This document shows positions 34,731 through 42,849 of a stretch of 64,000 nucleotides of DNA, piece by piece. The position numbers were made by a program, and so were the translations under genes. How positions within the stretch are numbered: position 1 is the first letter of the stretch; each line of letters starts with the position of its first letter. The stretch is taken from contig NZ_JAKSXW010000033.1 of the NCBI RefSeq assembly GCF_022829405.1, positions 18,385-82,384 on the forward strand. The letters are read 5' to 3'. Origin of the DNA: Methylobacterium sp. J-076 (GTDB taxonomy: Bacteria > Pseudomonadota > Alphaproteobacteria > Rhizobiales > Beijerinckiaceae). Below the pieces are notes generated by a model that ran no database searches, was not told where the DNA came from, and saw nothing but the letters and a program-made list of their open reading frames with translations.

Positions 34731-36257
34731 ATGATCCGCTCCATCCTCTCCGTCGGCGGGTGGACACTGGTCTCCCGCGTCACCGGCTTCGCCCGGGACG
34801 TGGTGATGGCCGCCGTCATGGGGGCGGGGCCGCTGGCCGACGCCTTCGTCGTCGCCTTCCGGCTGCCGAACCACTTCCGCGCGATCTTCGGCGAGGGGGC
34901 GTTCAACACCGCCTTCGTGCCCTCCTACGCCGCCCTCGAGGAGGCGGGGGCGACCGGCGCCGCCCGGCGCTTCGCCGACCGCGTCTTCACGCTGATGCTG
35001 ATCGTGCAGCTCGTGCTGCTGAACCTCGCCCTGCCGTTGATGCCCTGGGTGGTCCACGCCCTGGCGCCGGGCTTCGAGGAGGGGGGTGAGCGGTTCCAGC
35101 TGGCGGTGGCGCTGACGCGGATCACCTTCCCCTACCTGCTGTTCATGACCCTGGTGACGCTGCTGTCGGGCATCCTCAACGCCCACCGCCGCTTCGCCGT
35201 GGCCGCCGGGGCTCCGGTGCTGCTTAACCTCGCCATGCTGGCGGCGCTGGCGGTGAGCTTCCTGTTCCCGAACGCGGCCTACGCCGCCGCCTGGGGCGTC
35301 TCGGTCTCCGGCGTGCTCCAGTTCGGCCTGCTCTGGATCGGGTGCCGCCGGGCCGGCGTGATGCCCGACCTCGCGGTGCCCCGCCTCGACCCTGCGCTCA
35401 GGCGGTTCTTCGCGGTGCTCGGCCCGGCCGTCATCGGCTCGGCCGGGTTCCAGATCGCCGCCTTCGCCGACACGATCATCGCCAGCTGGCTGCCGACCGG
35501 GGCGGTCTCGGCGCTCTACTATGCCGACCGGCTCTACCAGCTGCCCTTCGGCGTCATCGCCATCGCCGCGGGGACGGTGCTGCTGCCGGAGATGAGCCGC
35601 CGCATCGCCGCCGGCGACCTGGCCGGGGCGCACGGGGCGCAGAACCGGGCGGCGGGGTTCTCGCTGGCCCTCTCGGCGCCCTTCACCGTCGCCTTCCTGA
35701 CGATCCCCGGCCTGATCATGGCCGCCCTGTTCCAGCGGGGCGAGTTCACCGGCGAGGACGCCGCCCGCGCCGCCTCGGTGCTCGCGGCCTACGGGCTGGC
35801 GCTGCCCGCGGTGGTGCTGGTGCGCAGCGCGGTGGCGAGCTTCTATTCCCGCCAGGACACGAAGACGCCCCTGTGGGCCTCCCTCAGCGCCATCGCCGTC
35901 AACGTCGTGCTGAAGCTGTGGCTGACCGGGCCCTACGGCGTCACCGGCCTCGCCCTGGCGACGGCGGTGAGCCAATGGGTCAACCTCGCCATCCTCGTGG
36001 GGCTCGCCCTGCGCCGGGGCTGGACGGCGCCGGGGCGCACCCTCGGCCTCACGGTGCTCGGGGTCGCCCTGGCCTGCCTCGCCCTCACGGGCGTCGCCCT
36101 CGCCGGGCGGCCGCTCGCCGAGGCCCTGGTGCCGGCCATGGGCCATGGCCGGGAGATCGCGGTGCTCGGGCTCCTCGGGATCGCGGGGGCGGTGGTCTAT
36201 GGCGGGCTGCTCCTCGGGCTGCTGCACCTGTTCGGCCTGCGTCTTCGCCGGGCGTGA
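34731..36257 (+). CDS. murJ: Lipid II flippase MurJ (MviN)
   Basis: 508 residues with about 14 membrane helices of the MOP fold. It moves lipid II across the inner membrane for peptidoglycan synthesis. Signatures include SVGGWTLVSRVTGFARDVVM at the N-terminus, RLPNHFRAIFGEGAFNTAFV (the conserved charged core of the central cavity) and FYSRQDTKTPLW. The ATG at 34731 is chosen for this N-terminus. The long inverted repeat immediately precedes it. Confidence 0.96.
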   Translation: MIRSILSVGGWTLVSRVTGFARDVVMAAVMGAGPLADAFVVAFRLPNHFRAIFGEGAFNTAFVPSYAALEEAGATGAARRFADRVFTLMLIVQLVLLNLALPLMPWVVHALAPGFEEGGERFQLAVALTRITFPYLLFMTLVTLLSGILNAHRRFAVAAGAPVLLNLAMLAALAVSFLFPNAAYAAAWGVSVSGVLQFGLLWIGCRRAGVMPDLAVPRLDPALRRFFAVLGPAVIGSAGFQIAAFADTIIASWLPTGAVSALYYADRLYQLPFGVIAIAAGTVLLPEMSRRIAAGDLAGAHGAQNRAAGFSLALSAPFTVAFLTIPGLIMAALFQRGEFTGEDAARAASVLAAYGLALPAVVLVRSAVASFYSRQDTKTPLWASLSAIAVNVVLKLWLTGPYGVTGLALATAVSQWVNLAILVGLALRRGWTAPGRTLGLTVLGVALACLALTGVALAGRPLAEALVPAMGHGREIAVLGLLGIAGAVVYGGLLLGLLHLFGLRLRRA

Positions 36258-36309
36258 ACGGAGCCCCCGCCCGCCCTAGATCGGGGGGATGATCGTCCGG
36301 GAGGGCCGC

Positions 36310-36984
36310 ATGTCCGACTTTGACCTGCTCGCGGGGATGCGCGCGGCCGTCTTCGATGCCTACGGCACGCTGTTCGACGTGAACGCGGCCGTGCAGCGCC
36401 ACGCCGACGCCATCGGGCCCCAGGCGACCACCCTCTCCGAGATGTGGCGCACGAAGCAGCTCGAATACAGCTGGGTGCTCGGGCTGATGGGCCGCTACGA
36501 GCCGTTCTGGACCCTCACCGAGCGCGCCCTCGACTACGCCCTCGCCCGGCACCCGTCCGTGGACCGGACCCTGCGCGGGCCGCTGCTCGACGCCTACCGC
36601 GACCTCGACGCCTACCCCGAGGTGCCCGGCACCCTCGCCGCCCTCCGGACGGGGGGGCTCCGCACGGCGATCCTCACCAACGGCGACCGGCCGATGGTGG
36701 ACCGGGCCGTCGCCTCGGCCGGGCTGGCGGGGCATCTCGACGCAGTGCTCTCGGTGGACGAGGCGCGGGTGTTCAAGACCCACCCCGACGCCTACCGCAT
36801 CGCCCTCGACCGGTTGGGGGTCGGGCGGGAGGAGGTGGTGTTCTGCTCCTCGAACCGCTGGGATATCGCCGGCGCCGCCGCCTTCGGCTTCCGTGCCGTC
36901 TGGATCAACCGCAAGGGCCTGCCGGACGAGTACGGTGACCTCGCCCCCGCCGCAGTGCTGTCCTCCCTCGACGGGCTCCTTTAG
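36310..36984 (+). CDS. (S)-2-haloacid dehalogenase, type II (HAD superfamily)
   Basis: 224 residues from ATG 36310, supported by GGGAGG upstream. The nucleophile is Asp16 in VFDAYGTLFDV. Motifs specific to L-2-haloacid dehalogenases are EMWRTKQLEYSWV, ILTNGDRPM, KTHPDAYRIALDRLG and SSNRWDIAGAAAFGF. It should hydrolyse S-2-haloacids to R-2-hydroxyacids, which suits a bacterium using chlorinated C1/C2 compounds. The specific natural substrate is unknown. Confidence 0.9.
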   Translation: MSDFDLLAGMRAAVFDAYGTLFDVNAAVQRHADAIGPQATTLSEMWRTKQLEYSWVLGLMGRYEPFWTLTERALDYALARHPSVDRTLRGPLLDAYRDLDAYPEVPGTLAALRTGGLRTAILTNGDRPMVDRAVASAGLAGHLDAVLSVDEARVFKTHPDAYRIALDRLGVGREEVVFCSSNRWDIAGAAAFGFRAVWINRKGLPDEYGDLAPAAVLSSLDGLL

Positions 36985-37030
36985 CGCCGCCGCCGTCCCG
37001 GCGCGGGGGCACCTCGCGGAGGTGCCCTGT

Positions 37031-37085
37031 CCGGTGGCGTCCCGCGTCCCTGGGTCGCTTCACTGCGTTCGCGATGACGGGGAGG
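37031..37085. repeat. Single copy of the dispersed intergenic repeat
   Basis: The segment contains CCCTGGGTCGCTTCACTG and GTTCGCGATGACGG, matching the units of the array at 2738-3278 (CCCTGGGTCGCG...CTCGCGATGACGG). It lies between the dehalogenase and the next small protein gene. Confidence 0.75.
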
Positions 37086-37186
37086 GTGTTCGTGCGCCCA
37101 CTGCCTCGGCAAGCGGTGTGAAGCCTTCCGACAAAATTAAGGCTCTCGCGCTCTCATCCGCCCAACACGAGCAGGAGAGTTCTCGC

Positions 37187-37537
37187 GTGTCCGTTCAGAT
37201 GCCCTTCACCGTCCTTCGGGCCGGCGCCCTCGCGCTGGCCGGTCTTCTCACGGTTACGGTCGCCCCCGCCTCGGCCCGTGACGGCCAGAATGGCGCGATC
37301 ATCGGCGGCTTGGCCGCTGGCGTCGTCGGCGGCGTGGTCGGCAGCGCCCTCATCAACGGCGCCAACAACCCGCCCCCGCCGCCCCCGCCGGAATACCGCC
37401 CGCGCCGCGTCCTCGTGGAGGAGCCCGAGACCGTGATCGTCCGCGAGCGCCGCGGCCCGATCTGTCATTACGAGCGCCGCAAGGTGTGGCTCGACGACGA
37501 GAACTTCACCTTCAAGCGCGTCGAGGTCTGCGAGTAA
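37187..37537 (+). CDS. Exported glycine-zipper hypothetical protein
   Basis: 116 residues from GTG 37187 (AGGAGA eight bases upstream); ATG 37199 is possible. A signal peptide (about 8-30, ending PASA) is followed by a glycine-zipper membrane-like segment (GGLAAGVVGGVVG), a run of seven prolines, and a basic C-terminal domain with CHYERRKVWLDDENFTFKRV. Such proteins are common in Rhizobiales envelopes. Function unknown. A single dispersed repeat lies upstream. Confidence 0.7.
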   Translation: MSVQMPFTVLRAGALALAGLLTVTVAPASARDGQNGAIIGGLAAGVVGGVVGSALINGANNPPPPPPPEYRPRRVLVEEPETVIVRERRGPICHYERRKVWLDDENFTFKRVEVCE

Positions 37538-37583
37538 GTCCCCCTACGCCCTCCGCCGCCCCCGTCCGGGGCGGCGGGGCGGA

Positions 37584-38705
37584 TCACACCCGCATCGGCA
37601 TCAGCACGTAGAGCGCCGAGGCGCCCTCGCGGTCCTGGATCAGGGTCGGGGAGCCGGGATCGGCCAGCCTGAACAGGGCGGTGTCGCCCTCGAGCTGGGC
37701 CGTGATGTCGAGGAGGTAGCGGGCGTTGAAGCCGATATCGAGGGCGCCCGCGCCGTAATCGACGTCGAGCTCCTCCGTCGCGCTGCCGGCGTCCGGGTTG
37801 TTGACCGACAGGGCGAGCCGCCCCTCCGTCAGCCCCAGCTTCACCGCCCGGCCGCGCTCCGAGGAGATGGTCGAGACCCGGTCTACCGCCTTGGCGAAGC
37901 TGTCGCGCTCCACGGTGAGGCGCTTGTCGTTGTTGGCCGGGATCACGCGCTGATAGTCGGGGAAGGTGCCGTCGATCAGCTTCGAGATCAGCGTCAGCCC
38001 GTCCGCGAAACGCAGGCGGATCTTGGCCGGCGACAGGTCGATGCCGACGCTCTCGCCGCCGTCGTCCAGGAGCTTCTGGATCTCGGCCACCGCCTTGCGC
38101 GGCACGATCACCCCCGGCATCCCGGTGCTGCCGGGGGGGGCGGGGATCTCGACCCGGGCGAGGCGGTGCCCGTCCGTGGCGACGGCGCGCAGCACCGGCT
38201 CGCCGTCGGATTCCAGCACGTGCAGGTAGATGCCGTTGAGGTAGTAGCGCGTCTCCTCGGTGGAGATCGCGAACTGCGTCTTGTCGATGAGCCGCTTCAG
38301 GTCCGCGGCGGCGATCGCGAAGCCGTGCGGCATCTCGCCGGTGGCGAGGTCCGGGAAGTCCCCCTCCGGCAGGGCGCCCAGGGCGAAGCGGGAGCGGCCG
38401 GAGCGGATCGTCATCTGCCCGCTCTCGCCGCCGGTGTCCAGGGAGACCTGAGCGCCTTCGGGCAGCTTGCGGACGATGTCGTAGAGGACGTGCGCGGGCA
38501 CCGTGGTCGCGCCGGGATCGGCCACGTCGGCCGGGATGCTCTCCGTCACCTCGATGTCGAGGTCGGTCGCCTTCAACTGCAGGCTCGACCCGTCGCTGCG
38601 CAGGAGCACGTTCGACAGGATCGGGATGGTGTTGCGCCGTTCCACCACGCGGTGAACGTGGCCGAGCGACCTGAGGAGGGCCGCGCGCTCGACGATGACC
38701 TTCAT
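37584..38705 (-). CDS. dnaN: DNA polymerase III sliding clamp (beta subunit)
   Basis: 373 residues, the normal length. Three consecutive clamp domains are seen; MKVIVERAALLRSLGHVHRV begins domain I, and the C-terminus ends ALYVLMPMRV, the usual VMPMRL-like hydrophobic-pocket tail. It tethers DNA polymerase III to the template. The start at 38705 is chosen by the conserved N-terminus. It is on the same strand as, and 127 bases after, the FliO-like gene, but there is no functional link. Confidence 0.98.
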   Translation of the reverse strand: MKVIVERAALLRSLGHVHRVVERRNTIPILSNVLLRSDGSSLQLKATDLDIEVTESIPADVADPGATTVPAHVLYDIVRKLPEGAQVSLDTGGESGQMTIRSGRSRFALGALPEGDFPDLATGEMPHGFAIAAADLKRLIDKTQFAISTEETRYYLNGIYLHVLESDGEPVLRAVATDGHRLARVEIPAPPGSTGMPGVIVPRKAVAEIQKLLDDGGESVGIDLSPAKIRLRFADGLTLISKLIDGTFPDYQRVIPANNDKRLTVERDSFAKAVDRVSTISSERGRAVKLGLTEGRLALSVNNPDAGSATEELDVDYGAGALDIGFNARYLLDITAQLEGDTALFRLADPGSPTLIQDREGASALYVLMPMRV

Positions 38706-38832
38706 CGCACAACTCTGACTAATCGGGGCCGCGGCGGCCCCAGGAGAACGGTCGTTCAGCTTGGCGAAGCGCCCGGGGGAAGGCAAGGCCGCCACGCCTG
38801 ACTCTCACAGGCGAGGCGGCCCTGCGGACCCC

Positions 38833-40116
38833 TCACCCCCGCTTGTCGAGGGGGCGGCCGAGGAGCCGGGCGAATTCCGCCTCGATCTCCTCGACGGAGA
38901 ACGGGTTGCCGGGGGATTTCGGTTCCGCCTTCGGGGCGGCCGGCTCGGTGCGCGGGGAGGCCGGGCGCGCCTTCTCGGGGGCCCGTGCCGGGCGGGCCGG
39001 CGGCAGCGCGGGTGCGGGCGGCTCGGGACTCCGCGCGACCGGCTCCGGGTCCCTCGGCTCGGCCGGGACCGGCGCCGCCATGGCGGCGGCCACGGGGTCG
39101 ACCGGTGCCGTCTCCAAGGCCGCCATGCCGGCCGCGATCGGGTCGATCTCGCGCCTCGGCTCCGGCTTCGGCTCGGGTTTCACCTCGACCTTGGCGTCGT
39201 TCCTGGCCAAGGCGTCGTTCCTGGCCGGCGGCGCGACCGGAGCCGCGGCCGGGGAGGGCGCCGCCGGCGGCGGGGCCGCCGCGGAACTCGGGCGGGCGAT
39301 GGCGGCCTGAAGCTGCCGGGCCATGTCCGACAGGATCGAGGGATCGACCGGGCGCGGCTCGCCCGGCGGCGGGGTGAGCGGCGGCAGGACGAGGCCCGCA
39401 TCCGATGGCCTGGCCGTCTCGACCGGGCGTGCGGGCTCGGGTTGCCGGTCCAGGGACGGCGGCGTCGTGCGCAGGGTCCTGGGGCGCACGAAGGGCTCGC
39501 GCAGGGTGGGCGGCGGGGAGGGCGTCGGCCCCGGCAGGGGGATGTCCCGGCCGGGCTCGTCCCCGCCGATCAAGCCGGCGTCGAGGGGCCTCCGCACGGG
39601 CGGCGGCGTCAGGGAGCCCGGCACCGGCGACGGCACCACCACCGGCATCTCGAACGTCGCCGGGGGGCGGCGGGCCGCCGTCTCGCCGATGGCGCGGGCC
39701 GGCTCGGCGATGGCCCGCGGCGGCTCGGGCAGCCGCCCGGCCTCCGCCAGGGGGTCGGGGAGGGGTTCGGCGGCGGGCTCGGCCCGGAGCGCCGGCTCGG
39801 CGAGGGCGCGCTGCCCGCGCTGGATGTTGCGCTCGACCACCACGTCGTTGGGCCCGCCGACGAGCAGCAGGTGCTCGACATTGTCCCGCCGCAGCAGGAT
39901 CAGCTGGCGGGACCGGTCGAGCTCGTAGACATCGACGATCCCGAGCCGGGGCTGGCGCGAGCGGGCGCCGCGCGTCTGCAACGCACCCCCGCCCCCCGTC
40001 AGGCGGCGGACCAGGAATACGATCGCCGCGAGCACCGAAAAGATGACCGCGAAGATGACGAGATACTGGATGATCGGGGAGCCGTCAGAGCCGAACACTG
40101 ATCGTAGCCATGACAA
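38833..40116 (-). CDS. FliO-like flagellar export protein with a large Pro/Ala-rich tail
   Basis: 427 residues. A membrane helix (about 15-37, IIQYLVIFAVIFSVLAAIVFLV) and a short FliO-type domain (about 50-105) with RQLILLRRDNVEHLLLVGGPNDVVVERNI form the recognisable part. About 300 residues of low-complexity Pro/Ala/Arg/Glu sequence follow, then a short conserved end (NPFSVEEIEAEFARLLGRPL). FliO assists assembly of FliP in the flagellar export gate. It diverges from flgB across two CtrA boxes. FliP itself is not in the window. The long tail is far beyond E. coli FliO (about 120 residues). Confidence 0.8.
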   Translation of the reverse strand: MSWLRSVFGSDGSPIIQYLVIFAVIFSVLAAIVFLVRRLTGGGGALQTRGARSRQPRLGIVDVYELDRSRQLILLRRDNVEHLLLVGGPNDVVVERNIQRGQRALAEPALRAEPAAEPLPDPLAEAGRLPEPPRAIAEPARAIGETAARRPPATFEMPVVVPSPVPGSLTPPPVRRPLDAGLIGGDEPGRDIPLPGPTPSPPPTLREPFVRPRTLRTTPPSLDRQPEPARPVETARPSDAGLVLPPLTPPPGEPRPVDPSILSDMARQLQAAIARPSSAAAPPPAAPSPAAAPVAPPARNDALARNDAKVEVKPEPKPEPRREIDPIAAGMAALETAPVDPVAAAMAAPVPAEPRDPEPVARSPEPPAPALPPARPARAPEKARPASPRTEPAAPKAEPKSPGNPFSVEEIEAEFARLLGRPLDKRG

Positions 40117-40204
40117 GGTTACGCACTCGCACGTTCCGGCCGCGGTGGGATCCGCGGCGGGCGATGCGTCATAACACGATGATCACGCGCGAGGGCAGGC
40201 CGAG

Positions 40205-40219
40205 TTAAGGCTTCGTTAA
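40205..40219. promoter_or_regulatory. Perfect CtrA box (distal)
   Basis: TTAA-GGCTTCG-TTAA matches the CtrA consensus TTAA-N7-TTAA exactly. It lies 89 bases from the FliO-like start and 166 bases before flgB. Confidence 0.75.
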
Positions 40220-40308
40220 CAGCTCGTTGGCGGCTGCGGCCATGTATCGTCCCGGATTCGTCGCCCCCGGGGCGGCATTCGGCGGAATGACAGGCCTGTC
40301 TTGCATCT

Positions 40309-40323
40309 TTAACGGCTCGTTAA
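40309..40323. promoter_or_regulatory. Perfect CtrA box (proximal)
   Basis: A second exact TTAA-N7-TTAA match (TTAA-CGGCTCG-TTAA) lies 62 bases before the TTG start of flgB. Two perfect sites in one 268-base divergent region strongly suggest CtrA control of the flagellar genes. Confidence 0.78.
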
Positions 40324-40384
40324 CCATGGACGCGGCAGTTTTTGCCGAGCCCGGTCGCGCCGGGTCCCGTCGCCGGAGGGGTCC

Positions 40385-40789
40385 TTGGCCATCACCGACC
40401 TGCCCATGCTGGCGATGCTGCGCACCCGCATGCAGTGGAATCAAGCTCGCCAGACCGTGATCGCTCAGAACGTCGCGAATGCGGACACGCCGGGCTTCAA
40501 GCCCCACGACCTCGCCGAGCTGCGCTTCGACCGGGCCACGGGCACGGCCCAGGCCACCTCCCCGAGCCTCAGCCTGACCGCGGCGGGGCACCTCGCCCCG
40601 ATCGGCCAGTCCGAGGCCGGGGCCGACCCGAAGCGGGCGAAGAGTTTCGAGGTCGTGCCGAGCGGGAACGGCGTGAACCTCGAGGACGAGATGATGAAGG
40701 CCGGCGACGTGCAGACCGACTACCAGCTCGCCGCCTCGCTCTACCAGCACAGCCTGACGACCCTGAAGATCGCCATCGGCAAGAGCTGA
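40385..40789 (+). CDS. flgB: Flagellar basal-body rod protein FlgB
   Basis: 134 residues with a TTG start behind GGAGGG. It is a proximal rod subunit in the periplasm, exported by the flagellar type III system, so it has no signal peptide. The rod-family motif RQTVIAQNVANADTPGFK is near the N-terminus, and the heptad-like C-terminal helix (DYQLAASLYQHSLTTLKIAI) is typical. It heads the flgB-flgC-fliE unit. Confidence 0.94.
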   Translation: MAITDLPMLAMLRTRMQWNQARQTVIAQNVANADTPGFKPHDLAELRFDRATGTAQATSPSLSLTAAGHLAPIGQSEAGADPKRAKSFEVVPSGNGVNLEDEMMKAGDVQTDYQLAASLYQHSLTTLKIAIGKS

Positions 40790-40831
40790 TCTCTCGATAT
40801 CCTGGACGGTTCCTAGACAAAGGGGCGGGCG

Positions 40832-41239
40832 ATGGAATTCTCTAAGTCCCTGGTGGCGTCGGCCTCGGGTCTCAAGGCCCAGTCCGGGCGGATGCGGATC
40901 ATCGCCGAGAACATCGCCAACGCGGATTCGGCGCCGCCCTCCCGGGGGGCGGAGCCCTACCGGCGCAAGATCCCGAGCTTCACGAGCCACCTCGACCGCG
41001 AGACCGGCGCCAACGTCGTCGAGACCGGCCGGGTCCGCCGGGATTCGACCGCGTTCCGCACCAAGCACGATCCCGGAAACCCCGCGGCCGACGCCAAGGG
41101 CGACGTGCTGATGCCGAACGTGAATCCGCTCATCGAGAACATGGACCTGCGCGAGGCCCAGCGCAGCTACGAGGCGAACCTCAACATGGTGACGACGACG
41201 CGCAAGATGATCGCGCAGACCCTCGCGATCCTGAAGTAG
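40832..41239 (+). CDS. flgC: Flagellar basal-body rod protein FlgC
   Basis: 135 residues. The N-terminal MRIIAENIANADSAPPSRG and C-terminal YEANLNMVTTTRKMIAQTL are the conserved rod-protein helices; VLMPNVNPLIENMDLREAQRS is FlgC-specific. It follows flgB by 42 bases and precedes fliE by 10, so the three are one transcript. It assembles into the proximal rod after FlgB and FliE. Confidence 0.95.
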   Translation: MEFSKSLVASASGLKAQSGRMRIIAENIANADSAPPSRGAEPYRRKIPSFTSHLDRETGANVVETGRVRRDSTAFRTKHDPGNPAADAKGDVLMPNVNPLIENMDLREAQRSYEANLNMVTTTRKMIAQTLAILK

Positions 41240-41249
41240 GGGCGTCGCC

Positions 41250-41564
41250 ATGGCTTCGAGCAACTTCGCGGCGGGCGCCTACGCCGCCGTCCAGGGCCTC
41301 GCCTCCGGACGGCCCACCCCACGCGTCCAGCAGACCCAGTCGCCGGGCGAGGGCTTCGCCGGCCTCCTGGGGCAGGCGATCGATTCCGTCGGCGACGCCG
41401 GGCGCCGGGCCGACACCCAGGCGGTCACCGCCGCCTCCGGCAAGGCCAACGTGGTCGATGTCGTCACCGCCGTCGCCGAGAGCGAGACCGCCCTGCAGAC
41501 GATGGTCGCCGTCCGCGACCGCATGATCTCTGCCTACGAGGAGATCATGCGGATGCAGATCTGA
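41250..41564 (+). CDS. fliE: Flagellar hook-basal body protein FliE
   Basis: 104 residues. The C-terminal half (DVVTAVAESETALQTMVAVR and DRMISAYEEIMRMQI) is the diagnostic FliE helix pair. It links the MS ring to the rod and is the first exported rod component. It is in one transcript with flgB and flgC; the 199 bases after it contain no gene. Confidence 0.94.
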   Translation: MASSNFAAGAYAAVQGLASGRPTPRVQQTQSPGEGFAGLLGQAIDSVGDAGRRADTQAVTAASGKANVVDVVTAVAESETALQTMVAVRDRMISAYEEIMRMQI

Positions 41565-41763
41565 CGGGTTCGGGGGACAATCTCTCCCGTCCCTGCGCGC
41601 GGAGCGGTCCGGACGCGCCACGCGCACGGATGCCCCGCCCCGCCGGGGTTGCCTCCACCCCTCCCGCGGGGACGAGGGCGACCTCTGCAGCGTCCCGCAC
41701 CACGCCCCGACGGGCGCCCTGTCCTTCCCGCGAGGCGGGCAAGTCTCTCCCTGGATCGAAACG

Positions 41764-42030
41764 ATGACCGGCCTCGCCATCCTCGACGTCGCCCGCGACG
41801 GCATCTTCGTGTTCCTGAAGGTCGCCGGGCCGATGATGCTCGTCGCCCTGTTCGTCGGCCTGATCGTCTCGCTGGTGCAGGCGCTGACCCAGATCCAGGA
41901 GCAGACGCTCATCTACGTGCCCAAGATCGTCGCGGTGTTCGCGACGCTGCTGCTGATGCTGCCGTTCATCGGCGATGCCATGGCCGGCTACATGACCCGG
42001 ATCGCCGCGCGGATCGCGGCGGGCGGCTGA
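41764..42030 (+). CDS. fliQ: Flagellar export apparatus protein FliQ
   Basis: 88 residues, two membrane helices (about 18-42 and 53-75). VQALTQIQEQTLIYVPKIV is the conserved FliQ loop, part of the export gate with FliP, FliR and FlhB. It starts the fliQ-fliR-flhB unit; 30 bases separate it from fliR. No fliP is found near. Confidence 0.94.
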   Translation: MTGLAILDVARDGIFVFLKVAGPMMLVALFVGLIVSLVQALTQIQEQTLIYVPKIVAVFATLLLMLPFIGDAMAGYMTRIAARIAAGG

Positions 42031-42060
42031 TGGCGGCTCGCCTGCGGTATAGGGAGGCGC

Positions 42061-42822
42061 ATGAACCTCCTCCTGCCGGGCGTCGCCTCGGCCTTCCTCC
42101 TCGTCTTCGCGCGGGTCGGCACGCTGATCATGCTGATGCCCGGCGTCGGCGAGCAGACCGTGTCGCCCCGCCTGCGCCTCGCCTTCGCGCTGATGGTGAC
42201 GCTGGTGATCTACCCGATGGCGCGGCCCCTGCTCGGCGGCACGGAGGGGATCGCCGGTCCCCGGCTGATCGGGCTCCTGTTCGGCGAGACGATCATCGGC
42301 CTCGTCATCGGCCTGACCGTGCGGATGGTGCTCGCCGCCCTGCAGACGGCGGGCCTCATCATCTCGCAGCAGCTCGGCCTGTCCTACGCCATGACCGTCG
42401 ATCCCAGCCAGGGCGGGCAGCAGGCGGCGGTGGGCAACTTCCTGTCGCTGCTCGGCATCACGCTGATCTTCGCCGCCGACCTGCATCACCTCGCCATCGA
42501 GGGGATCGCCCGGAGCTATCAGGTCCTGCCGCCGGACGGGGTGCCGGGCTTCGGCGACGCGCTGATGCTCGCCCTCAGGGCGGTGGCCCGGGGCTTCACC
42601 CTGGCCGTGCAGATCTCCGGCCCGTTCATCGCCTTCGGCATCCTGTTCAACCTCGGCCTCGGGGTGCTGTCACGGCTGATGCCGCAACTGCAGGTGTTCT
42701 TCCTGGCGGTCCCCGCCTCGGTGCTGATCGGGATGCTGATCCTCGCCGGCTCCCTGGGGGTGATGATGGGCGTCTTCATCGACGACATGGGCCGTTACCT
42801 CGGCGAGTTCGTCGGGCGCTGA
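42061..42822 (+). CDS. fliR: Flagellar export apparatus protein FliR
   Basis: 253 residues with about six membrane segments. FARVGTLIMLMPGVGEQTVS and AGLIISQQLGLSYAMTVDPS are typical of the family. It forms the export gate together with FliP and FliQ. The stop is 27 bases before the flhB start, so the two are cotranscribed. Confidence 0.94.
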   Translation: MNLLLPGVASAFLLVFARVGTLIMLMPGVGEQTVSPRLRLAFALMVTLVIYPMARPLLGGTEGIAGPRLIGLLFGETIIGLVIGLTVRMVLAALQTAGLIISQQLGLSYAMTVDPSQGGQQAAVGNFLSLLGITLIFAADLHHLAIEGIARSYQVLPPDGVPGFGDALMLALRAVARGFTLAVQISGPFIAFGILFNLGLGVLSRLMPQLQVFFLAVPASVLIGMLILAGSLGVMMGVFIDDMGRYLGEFVGR

Positions 42823-42849
42823 TGCGCGCCGGCCGGAGATCCTGAATCC

